From the NCBI GenBank assembly GCA_003512175.1, contig DOSP01000064.1:269-7483 (forward strand): a DNA stretch of 7,215 nucleotides, in the 5' to 3' direction. The notes below the pieces were generated by a model, which was not told where the DNA came from, ran no database searches, and saw nothing but the letters and a program-made list of their open reading frames with translations. A program made the translations under genes and the position numbers. This DNA is from Candidatus Kerfeldbacteria bacterium (GTDB taxonomy: Bacteria > Patescibacteriota > Patescibacteriia > UBA9570). Below, piece by piece: positions 1 through 4,574 of this stretch. Positions within the stretch are counted from its first letter, which is position 1; each line of letters starts with the position of its first letter.

Positions 1-337
1 GGCGGAAATCGGACGGAATGTGCCAGACCGGAATGTCGAGCGACAGCGGCCACAGCCAGGGCCGGTCGGCTTCCGGGGATACCGGATAGTCCCTCAGATT
101 GTGCGGCAGATCGTCGACGACGACGCCGACCACCCGATAGTGGTCCCGGAGCTGCACAGTCCGTTCGACCACTCCTTCCATGTAGCCCGGCCCACTGCCC
201 GTTTCCACGACCAGTCCGTTGCGATCACATTCACCCGTGTCGCGAATGGAGGTGAGGAAGAGGATGCGGAGCGGGCGGTCGCCAGGCAGACGGACGTTGT
301 CAAGCTGAGGGGTACAGAACGTGATGGTACACGGCAT
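1..337 (-). CDS. High-GC formyltransferase-like protein, N-terminal part (runs off left edge)
   Basis: An open frame starts at the ATG on 337-335 and runs 112 codons to the window edge without a stop. It begins MPCTITFCTPQLDNVRLPGD, followed by a hydrophobic strand (RILFLTS, residues 23-29) that looks like the first beta strand of a Rossmann-type fold. Next come RDTGECDRNG (31-40), YMEGVVERTV and VVGVVVDDLP. The start is supported by GGGAG at 345-349, seven bases before the ATG. GC is about 65% over 1-300, clearly above the neighbours, and the codons mostly end in G or C, as in a highly expressed or recently acquired gene. From memory, similar openings occur in formyltransferase-like proteins of CPR bacteria. 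The catalytic part lies outside the window, so the function stays tentative. That this strand codes, and not the opposite 20-355 frame, follows from the ribosome binding site and the structured leader. Confidence 0.75.
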   Translation of the reverse strand, partial: MPCTITFCTPQLDNVRLPGDRPLRILFLTSIRDTGECDRNGLVVETGSGPGYMEGVVERTVQLRDHYRVVGVVVDDLPHNLRDYPVSPEADRPWLWPLSLDIPVWHIPSDFR

Positions 338-344
338 GATGTTA

Positions 345-349
345 CTCCC
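345..349 (-). promoter_or_regulatory. Shine-Dalgarno site of the left-edge gene
   Basis: Minus-strand GGGAG lies seven bases before the ATG at 337. It is the clearest Shine-Dalgarno sequence in the window. Several other genes lack one and appear to be leaderless, so this gene is translated in a different mode. Confidence 0.75.
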
Positions 350-368
350 GAGTGAGGTGTGGTGCACT

Positions 369-402
369 AAAAAAGCTTTTCCAGTCACCGAGAAAAGCTT
401 TT
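369..402 (-). terminator. Terminator-like hairpin in the leader of the left-edge gene
   Basis: Plus-strand AAAAGCTTTTC (371-381) is the inverted complement of GAAAAGCTTTT (392-402), an 11-bp stem with a 10-base loop. On the minus strand the second arm ends in a run of six T (374-369). This makes it an attenuator or intrinsic terminator 32 bases upstream of the ATG at 337. Each arm contains the self-palindrome AAAAGCTTTT, so the pair could instead be two copies of a protein-binding operator. The short ORF at 385-405 covers the promoter-proximal arm and the loop. Confidence 0.55.
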
Positions 403-405
403 CAT
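385..405 (-). CDS. Six-residue mini-ORF (MKSFSR) inside the attenuator hairpin
   Basis: The minus strand reads ATG AAA AGC TTT TCT CGG TGA. AGGTG stands four bases before the ATG as a possible ribosome binding site. The codons cover the whole promoter-proximal arm of the hairpin at 369-402, and the stop lies in the loop. A translating ribosome would keep the hairpin open and favour read-through into the gene at 337. The position in the hairpin is seen directly; actual translation is inferred, and an ORF this short can arise by chance. Confidence 0.3.
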   Translation of the reverse strand: MKSFSR

Positions 406-427
406 AATACACCTAACCAAAATGTCA

Positions 428-450
428 GCTCTTCACGGTGGTGAAGTAGC
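428..450 (-). other. Leader hairpin
   Basis: CTTCAC (431-436) pairs with GTGAAG (441-446) around a four-base loop. GCT/AGC (428-430 with 448-450) extends the stem past one bulged base. No T-run follows in either direction, so it is not a terminator. It would lie in the 5' leader of a transcript from the promoter at 476-504 and might stabilise or regulate that RNA. Confidence 0.4.
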
Positions 451-475
451 CTTCTTATTGAGATGCGATGTGATA

Positions 476-504
476 ATTATACGCATAGGAGTGGTGAATA
501 ATAA
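476..504 (-). promoter_or_regulatory. Proximal promoter of the left-edge gene
   Basis: The minus strand has a perfect TATAAT at 481-476. The upstream element is weak, TTATTA at 504-499 with a 17-base spacer. Transcription would start near 469 and give a leader of about 130 bases. That leader would contain the hairpin at 428-450, the MKSFSR mini-ORF, the terminator-like hairpin and the ribosome binding site. Confidence 0.45.
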
Positions 505-526
505 AAAAACTGCCCGTTCGGGGCAG
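503..526 (-). terminator. Intrinsic terminator (leftward), probable attenuator
   Basis: On the minus strand CTGCCC (526-521), a five-base loop and GGGCAG (515-510) are followed at once by seven T (509-503). This is a textbook rho-independent terminator. The only leftward transcription unit it can end begins at the promoter at 603-630, so it truncates that RNA to about 90-95 bases. It overlaps the longer alternative hairpin at 515-542, so the two cannot form together. Confidence 0.8.
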
Positions 527-542
527 CACACTACCTCGAACG
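515..542 (-). promoter_or_regulatory. Antiterminator-like hairpin competing with the terminator
   Basis: On the minus strand CGTTCG (542-537) pairs with CGAACG (520-515). After one A-C mismatch, GGTAG (535-531) pairs with CTGCC (526-522), using one G-U pair, around a TGTG loop. The structure has 11 pairs. It uses the terminator's 5' arm and loop, so it excludes the terminator. It begins five bases after the stop codon of the upstream 14-codon ORF, within reach of a terminating ribosome. This geometry is expected for ribosome-controlled attenuation; no function has been shown. Confidence 0.55.
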
Positions 543-547
543 TGATG

Positions 548-592
548 TTAGAGCTGCTTCTTCTTCAAGGTTAAAGTGACGGTTGTGATCAT
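548..592 (-). CDS. Putative 14-residue leader peptide, Thr- and Lys-rich
   Basis: ATG at 592-590 opens a frame coding MITTVTLTLKKKQL, ending in TAA at 550-548. Four of 14 residues are Thr (positions 3, 4, 6, 8), three are consecutive Lys read by AAG, and Ile, Val and Leu fill much of the rest. It starts three or four bases after the predicted start site of the promoter at 603-630, so it would be translated from a nearly leaderless RNA. Its stop precedes the antiterminator arm by five bases. A ribosome reaching the stop would mask that arm and let the terminator form. One stalled on the Thr or Lys codons would leave it free and allow read-through. This follows the trp/thr leader model by analogy. 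The effector amino acid, and whether the peptide is made at all, are unknown. Confidence 0.4.
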   Translation of the reverse strand: MITTVTLTLKKKQL

Positions 593-602
593 AATTAGCA
601 CC

Positions 603-630
603 AGTATAAACCAGTCAGTTTTTTTGTCAA
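603..630 (-). promoter_or_regulatory. Distal leftward promoter (TTGACA / TATACT)
   Basis: The minus strand has a consensus TTGACA at 630-625, a 16-base spacer and TATACT at 608-603. It is the best sigma70-type promoter in the window. Transcription should begin near 596-595, just before the 14-codon leader ORF. Its -35 box lies nine bases from the -10 box of the divergent rightward promoter at 634-644, so the two probably compete for polymerase. Confidence 0.7.
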
Positions 631-633
631 GCG

Positions 634-644
634 TGTGCTATACT
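634..644 (+). promoter_or_regulatory. Extended -10 promoter of the cobalamin adenosyltransferase gene
   Basis: TGTGC directly precedes TATACT (639-644), an extended -10 element. No good -35 box sits 16-18 bases upstream. Six bases separate the -10 box from the ATG at 651, so transcription should start at or next to the start codon and give a leaderless mRNA. The ATG at 645 touches the -10 box and would probably not be transcribed. Confidence 0.6.
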
Positions 645-650
645 ATGGTC

Positions 651-1172
651 ATGAAAATCTACACTAGAACTGGGGATAAAGGTACCTCAGGATTGTTCGG
701 TGGGCAGCGCGTACCAAAAACGCATCCGCGGTTAGAGGCGTACGGTACGGTGGATGAACTGAACAGCTTGATTGGTACGATTGCTAACCAATGGCCCGAT
801 GTGGCTGATGAATTAATGGATATTCAACGCGCACTGTTCACGATTGGCTCGCATTTAGCCACGCCCAATCAACCGAATAGCACACTGGCCGTAAGTGAAG
901 TGCTGGAACTGGAGCAGTCTATCGACGTGATGACGGCTGAACTACCCGAACTGCGTAAATTTATTTTGCCGGGCGGTCAGGCTGCCGCCTGTACGGCGCA
1001 TTTTGCTAGGACGGTATGCCGCCGCGCTGAACGTCTGATTATTGCCCTTATGCCAGATGAAACGATTGATCCATTGGTTGTACAATATATGAACCGCCTG
1101 TCTGATTGGTTATTTACCTTGGCTCGCTCAATCAACCATAAAACAAATACCACGGAAGTCACCTGGAATTAA
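651..1172 (+). CDS. pduO: PduO-type ATP:cob(I)alamin adenosyltransferase
   Basis: This cytoplasmic enzyme transfers the adenosyl group of ATP to cob(I)alamin, making adenosylcobalamin, the cofactor of radical enzymes such as class II ribonucleotide reductase. At 173 residues it is close to the usual size of bacterial PduO-type enzymes. The N-terminal ATP-binding segment TRTGDKGTSGLFGG (5-18) is intact. YGTVDELNS (31-39), FILPGG (104-109), the helix ARTVCRRAER (119-128) with its conserved arginines, and NRLSDWLF (148-155) follow in family order. The frame is open back to 576, but the extra 25 residues would overlie the -10 box at 639-644, and family members begin close to MKIYTRTGDKG. ATG 651 is therefore preferred. 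It is probably co-transcribed with the kinase-like gene one base downstream. The identification is strong. Confidence 0.95.
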   Translation: MKIYTRTGDKGTSGLFGGQRVPKTHPRLEAYGTVDELNSLIGTIANQWPDVADELMDIQRALFTIGSHLATPNQPNSTLAVSEVLELEQSIDVMTAELPELRKFILPGGQAAACTAHFARTVCRRAERLIIALMPDETIDPLVVQYMNRLSDWLFTLARSINHKTNTTEVTWN

Positions 1173-1173
1173 T

Positions 1174-2133
1174 ATGCCTGCACACACCACTGTACGCACT
1201 CAACCACAACCCCAATTAGTCCGAGGCACACCATTTGTGTTAGGCATTGACGCCGGTGCAACGAAAACAGCTGCATCGACTGGTCAGCACATCGGGTATA
1301 GTGGCCCAGGTAACATTCATACCACCAAACCCGATGACCTAATCAAACATCTTAGAGAAGCGGTGTTGAAGACAAATACAGTGGCAAGTTCATTTCGATC
1401 GGTCGTCGTGGGTATGGCTGGGGTAGATTCACCGCACGATCAAATCAGAGCTGAGCAGCTCGTCAAAAAAGCCCTGGCTAAATGGTTACGGCCACAAACC
1501 CGATTAACGGTGGTCAATGATATTCACATCGTGCGGCGTAGCGGCAGTGCTGATCCCTACGGCATTGCCCTCATTGCCGGTACTGGTTCACACTGTTTTG
1601 GTATCAATCATCATGGCGATATTGCCTACGCTGGTGGCTTAGAGTATTTGTTATCCGATGAAGGCAGTGGCTATGATATGGGCATCAAAGTATTGCGGGC
1701 AGCGGTGCGCAGCGCTGACGGTCGAACTAAACCAACTCAATTGGCAACTGCCGTGCTGCAACACTTCAAAGTGAGATCAGTACGTTCACTCGAACCCATT
1801 GTCTATCATGGCCAACGCCTCGATAAATCTAAAATTGCCAAACTGGCAAAATTGGTTGACGCCCTGGCCAAAACAGATTGGCGCGCTAAAGAAATTATGG
1901 CTGAAACTCAAACAGAACTCGTACTACATGTTGCCGCCGTTGTCCAACGCTTGCACATGAAACAATTACCGTTTGATTTGGTTGTGGCGGGTGGTGTGTT
2001 TGATATCAGCTCTGTCCCCTTTCTAAAACAGTTTTCCACAAAAGTAAAATACTTCGCACCGCGCTGCAGCGTTATTAAACCAAGTCATCCTCCCGTGTGG
2101 GGAGCGGTTCGTCTAGCCCAAGATCAGCTTTAA
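1174..2133 (+). CDS. BadF/BadG-type ATPase, N-acetylglucosamine-kinase-like
   Basis: The protein belongs to the ASKHA (actin/hexokinase-like) ATPase fold, BadF/BadG/BcrA/BcrD family. Phosphate-1 motif GIDAGATKT is at residues 24-32, a likely catalytic Asp at 116 (VVNDI), phosphate-2 GIALIAGTGS at 130-139, the family segment GGLEYLLSDEGSGYDMG at 154-170, and the adenosine-site VVAGGVF at 270-276. Single-domain members of about 300 residues commonly phosphorylate N-acetylglucosamine or related sugars. The 2-hydroxyacyl-CoA dehydratase activators of the family carry Fe-S cysteines; here only C141 and C298 are present, which argues for a sugar kinase. The first 20 residues, rich in Gln, Pro and Thr, precede the fold and may be a tail. 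ATG lies one base after the pduO stop, suggesting one operon. It ends tail-to-tail with the Cys-rich gene, sharing TTAA at 2130-2133. The substrate is not determined. Confidence 0.85.
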   Translation: MPAHTTVRTQPQPQLVRGTPFVLGIDAGATKTAASTGQHIGYSGPGNIHTTKPDDLIKHLREAVLKTNTVASSFRSVVVGMAGVDSPHDQIRAEQLVKKALAKWLRPQTRLTVVNDIHIVRRSGSADPYGIALIAGTGSHCFGINHHGDIAYAGGLEYLLSDEGSGYDMGIKVLRAAVRSADGRTKPTQLATAVLQHFKVRSVRSLEPIVYHGQRLDKSKIAKLAKLVDALAKTDWRAKEIMAETQTELVLHVAAVVQRLHMKQLPFDLVVAGGVFDISSVPFLKQFSTKVKYFAPRCSVIKPSHPPVWGAVRLAQDQL

Positions 2134-2297
2134 GCGCAGGTATGTTCGTCACCCTCGTGATACAGGGCACCACATTGGTCGCACTGCATCATAGGTTCAA
2201 GCGGCTGACCATTGCGTTCGCAACCATCGGTTTGACACACTCCGGGTTCCATGGCTTGACCACCACAGGAACCAGTACAGACGTAGACTTTAGACAT
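2130..2297 (-). CDS. Small Cys-rich zinc-ribbon-like protein (55 aa)
   Basis: The minus strand carries a 55-residue frame starting MSKVYVCTGSCGG. Seven cysteines lie at residues 7, 11, 21, 26, 39, 42 and 54, with histidines at 47 and 52. CxxxC (7-11), C-x4-C (21-26) and CxxC (39-42) suggest one or two small metal sites, most likely zinc ribbons. The only hydrophobic stretch is short, so the protein is probably cytoplasmic. It is convergent with the kinase-like gene, sharing TTAA at 2130-2133, and divergent from the flavocytochrome gene, with 47 bases between the two start codons. A TATAAT at 2317-2312 can serve as its -10 box. The opposite frame at 2097-2306 is its shadow. CPR genomes often encode tiny proteins of this look, but no specific function can be assigned. 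The metal could also be iron or copper. Confidence 0.75.
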   Translation of the reverse strand: MSKVYVCTGSCGGQAMEPGVCQTDGCERNGQPLEPMMQCDQCGALYHEGDEHTCA

Positions 2298-2311
2298 AGG
2301 CGCTAAAGTTA

Positions 2312-2317
2312 ATTATA
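2312..2317 (-). promoter_or_regulatory. -10 box of the Cys-rich protein gene
   Basis: A perfect TATAAT on the minus strand lies 14 bases before the ATG at 2297. No convincing -35 box is visible. The predicted leader is only about eight bases and has no Shine-Dalgarno sequence. Confidence 0.45.
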
Positions 2318-2334
2318 ATACCTGATATCCTAAG

Positions 2335-2340
2335 TATAAC
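2335..2340 (+). promoter_or_regulatory. -10 box of the flavocytochrome gene
   Basis: TATAAC ends four bases before the ATG at 2345. No Shine-Dalgarno sequence is present, so translation is probably leaderless. The divergent -10 box at 2312-2317 is only 17 bases away, placing two promoters in one 47-bp gap. Confidence 0.4.
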
Positions 2341-2344
2341 CTGA

Positions 2345-3523
2345 ATGTATCGCTTTGCCCAGATTGTCGCACTCATTGGAGCTAGTCTGCTGTTCTTTCA
2401 GCCGATCTTAGCCGCCCGCCTGCCGTTCATTGAACGTATCTTTGGTTTAGATAAGCTGATGCGTGTGCATAAATGGATTGGTATCACGGCCTTTAGTTTG
2501 ATCGTTATGCATGGAAGTGTAATGTTGTATTATTTTCGTGATAGCTTGTCATTCATTTTTACACAACCCTGGTATGTACTCGGACCAGTCACGGCTCTGA
2601 TTATTGATACCATTGTACTGATTACTTTACTCAGGCGGCGGTTGAAGCTGCCCTACCATTGGTGGAAGCGCATCCATCAATGCATCTATCTAGCACTGTT
2701 GACCGGTTTTTTGCATAGCTTCATGGTGGGATCTGACTTGGCAACAGGCTGGCTACGCTACTATTGGATTATTTTGGCTGGACTCATGATATTGGCTATT
2801 GCCTATCGCCGGATCATCATTCCACTGACCACAAAATATTTTCAAGTCAAACAACACCAAATTATTGCGCAAAATGTGCACCATGCCACGTTGGCTGGCA
2901 AGCCATTCCGCTATTGGCCGGGCCAATTTATGATGGTTCAATTTCAGGCAAATGGCATTAGTAAAGAATGGCATCCCTTTACTATTTCTAGTGCACCAAG
3001 CGACCCTGACCTCACGGTCAGCATGAAAGAATCCGGAGACTGGACCGCTACCCTAGGAAAACTTTCCAGCGGTGTACCGGTGAAAGTGGAAGGACCCTAC
3101 GGTAAATTCAGCTACCATTTTTTACCGCAGGATAATTATGGCTATGTATTCGTAGCCGGTGGCATTGGCATTACCCCCATACGCTCGATGATTCGGGAAT
3201 TATGTCATGAGTCAGCCGATCGACCAATCACACTGCTGTACAATGCGAAAACCATGAACGATTTTGCCTTTAAAAATGAATTTGATGATCTTGCCAAGAT
3301 GCATCCCAATTTGAAGGTGGTGTATATCACTTCACAAGAAAAAGGCCAGGTCCGGTTTGGACGCGTTGATCAAAACTGTCTGCAAGAAGAAATTCACGAT
3401 ATCACGCATCAACACTATTTTATTTGCGGTCCAAAACCAATGATGACGGCGGTGCGTAAAATGCTACGTGGTTTCGACGTACCAAAATCTCACATCCACT
3501 TTGAAGAATTCTCCTTAAGTTAA
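2345..3523 (+). CDS. NOX/ferric-reductase-like membrane flavocytochrome b
   Basis: The protein should carry electrons from NAD(P)H through FAD and two membrane hemes to an acceptor across the membrane (oxygen, ferric iron or another metal). About five membrane helices fill residues 5-160. Heme ligands appear as H42 and H56 on one helix and H111 and H124 on another; these spacings (14 and 13) equal those of human NOX2 (H101/H115, H209/H222). The soluble part is a ferredoxin-reductase module: FAD-binding HPFTISSAP (210-218), EGPYGKF (249-255), pyridine-nucleotide-binding GGIGITP (272-278) and CGPKPM (361-366). Length, 392 residues, resembles the bacterial NADPH oxidase SpNOX. An in-frame TGA directly before the ATG rules out a longer protein. 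It ends with FEEFSLS, lacking the terminal aromatic residue of eukaryotic NOX. Superoxide production cannot be told from ferric reduction here. Confidence 0.88.
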   Translation: MYRFAQIVALIGASLLFFQPILAARLPFIERIFGLDKLMRVHKWIGITAFSLIVMHGSVMLYYFRDSLSFIFTQPWYVLGPVTALIIDTIVLITLLRRRLKLPYHWWKRIHQCIYLALLTGFLHSFMVGSDLATGWLRYYWIILAGLMILAIAYRRIIIPLTTKYFQVKQHQIIAQNVHHATLAGKPFRYWPGQFMMVQFQANGISKEWHPFTISSAPSDPDLTVSMKESGDWTATLGKLSSGVPVKVEGPYGKFSYHFLPQDNYGYVFVAGGIGITPIRSMIRELCHESADRPITLLYNAKTMNDFAFKNEFDDLAKMHPNLKVVYITSQEKGQVRFGRVDQNCLQEEIHDITHQHYFICGPKPMMTAVRKMLRGFDVPKSHIHFEEFSLS

Positions 3524-4560
3524 TTGCTGATAATCTGATGCAACCCCCACAAGGCATGTGCACTGATGAGTTCATCTGGATCGCGCGCTAATTGTTCGAG
3601 CGCCGCAACAGCATCCGGACTCCCCCAGTTACCTAACGACACCGCCACGTTACGTAACAGCCCTCTCCGCTTGGCCCGTACGATAGGTGTACCACGATAC
3701 CGTTCTCTAAAATCGGCTTCGGTGAGTTTAGCCAGATCAGTCAAGTAGGGTGCTTGCCGCTCAAGGGCGGCATCAAGCCAATCATTTTTAGTGCTGCGGG
3801 CTTGCGGGGTACCGTTCCAAGGACACACTTCCTGACAAATATCACAGCCATACACTCTATTTTTCATCAATGGTCGCAAGGCTTCTGGAATCACACCCTT
3901 ACTTTCAATAGTCAAATAAGAAATGCAGCGACGGGCATCAATGACCTTATTCTCTACAATGGCGTTAGTTGGGCAGCGCTTCACGCACTTCCGGCAGGTA
4001 CGGCAGCCGCCTCTGGCTTTCACACTCACTACTGGTAATTCCTGATCAATAATGATCTCACTTAAAAATAGATACGACCCAAACAGCGGGCTAATTAACA
4101 TGGAATTATTGCCAGTAAAACCAATCCCCGCCCGTTCGGCCAATTCTCGTTCCAAAATGGGGCCAGTATCCACGTAGGCGCGGGCTTGAATTGTGGTCCC
4201 TAATTCTGTTTCCAGATGATGAATCAAATCTAATAACTTTCTCTTTATCACCTGATGATAATCACGTCCCCAGGTATAGCGCGCAAAAATGCCACGGGCT
4301 GGATCATTCAGAATTTCAGGAGGTAAATCTTCGGTACGATACGTATAGGCCAAAGTAATAACCGATTTGGCGTCAGACAGCACTTGATCAACGCTGGCTC
4401 GTTTCTCTTTACGACCATCGGTATGCATCCAGTCCATATCGGCGGCATAACGATGATCTACCCAGTCCGTAAAGTACGGGAACGTTGTAGCTGGACTGAC
4501 CGGCAGGACACCGATTTGCGTAAAGCCTAAGTGCTCCTTGGCATAGTGAACGAGGTTCAT
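3520..4560 (-). CDS. queG: Epoxyqueuosine reductase
   Basis: QueG carries out the last step of queuosine synthesis, reducing epoxyqueuosine to queuosine in the wobble position of tRNAs for Asp, Asn, His and Tyr. It uses cobalamin and two [4Fe-4S] clusters. Counting from ATG 4560 (346 residues), the catalytic-region motif YVDTGPILERELA is at 129-141, with its conserved Asp at 131. Cluster cysteines lie at 186, 189, 192 and 196 (CRTCRKCVKRCP), 212 (CISYL) and 239, 242 and 246 (CDICQEVCPWN). The C-terminus has GTPIVRAKRRGLLRN and HEAT-like helices. All eight cysteines are present and nothing is truncated. A TTG at 4572 would add four residues; ATG 4560 is preferred as the commoner codon. It diverges from mutY with 14 bases between starts and converges on the flavocytochrome gene, sharing TTAA at 3520-3523. 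Confidence 0.95.
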   Translation of the reverse strand: MNLVHYAKEHLGFTQIGVLPVSPATTFPYFTDWVDHRYAADMDWMHTDGRKEKRASVDQVLSDAKSVITLAYTYRTEDLPPEILNDPARGIFARYTWGRDYHQVIKRKLLDLIHHLETELGTTIQARAYVDTGPILERELAERAGIGFTGNNSMLISPLFGSYLFLSEIIIDQELPVVSVKARGGCRTCRKCVKRCPTNAIVENKVIDARRCISYLTIESKGVIPEALRPLMKNRVYGCDICQEVCPWNGTPQARSTKNDWLDAALERQAPYLTDLAKLTEADFRERYRGTPIVRAKRRGLLRNVAVSLGNWGSPDAVAALEQLARDPDELISAHALWGLHQIISN

Positions 4561-4568
4561 GGTATCAT
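4538..4568 (+). promoter_or_regulatory. Extended -10 promoter of mutY
   Basis: TGG precedes TATCAT (4563-4568), an extended -10 element. TTGGCA at 4538-4543 is a possible -35 box, but its 19-base spacer is long. Six bases separate the -10 box from the ATG at 4575, the same geometry as at 634-651, pointing to a leaderless mRNA. The promoter lies across the start of the divergent queG gene. Confidence 0.55.
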
Positions 4569-4574
4569 CCAATC

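Noticed and set aside
20..355. Plus-strand 111-codon open frame
   Set aside because: It is a high-GC shadow of the minus-strand gene, which has a Shine-Dalgarno site, a coherent hydrophobic core strand and a structured leader.
385..387. Recoded TGA (glycine), as in some CPR lineages
   Set aside because: Every clear gene reads through without an internal TGA and ends in TAA or TAG, so nothing indicates recoding, though the absence of TGA stops in main genes does not exclude it.
369..402. Inverted repeat as transposon ends or an attachment site
   Set aside because: The arms are only 10 bases apart, with no transposase or integrase nearby; a leader hairpin or operator is simpler.
576..650. N-terminal extension of the PduO-type protein from ATG 576
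   Set aside because: It overlies the -10 box at 639-644, and the family begins near MKIYTRTGDKG, so ATG 651 is preferred.
2097..2306. Plus-strand 69-codon open frame
   Set aside because: It is a shadow of the Cys-rich minus-strand gene and lacks a domain pattern of its own.
3754..4038. Plus-strand open frames inside queG (also 3566-3748)
   Set aside because: They are antisense to the fully conserved queG motifs and show no recognisable features.
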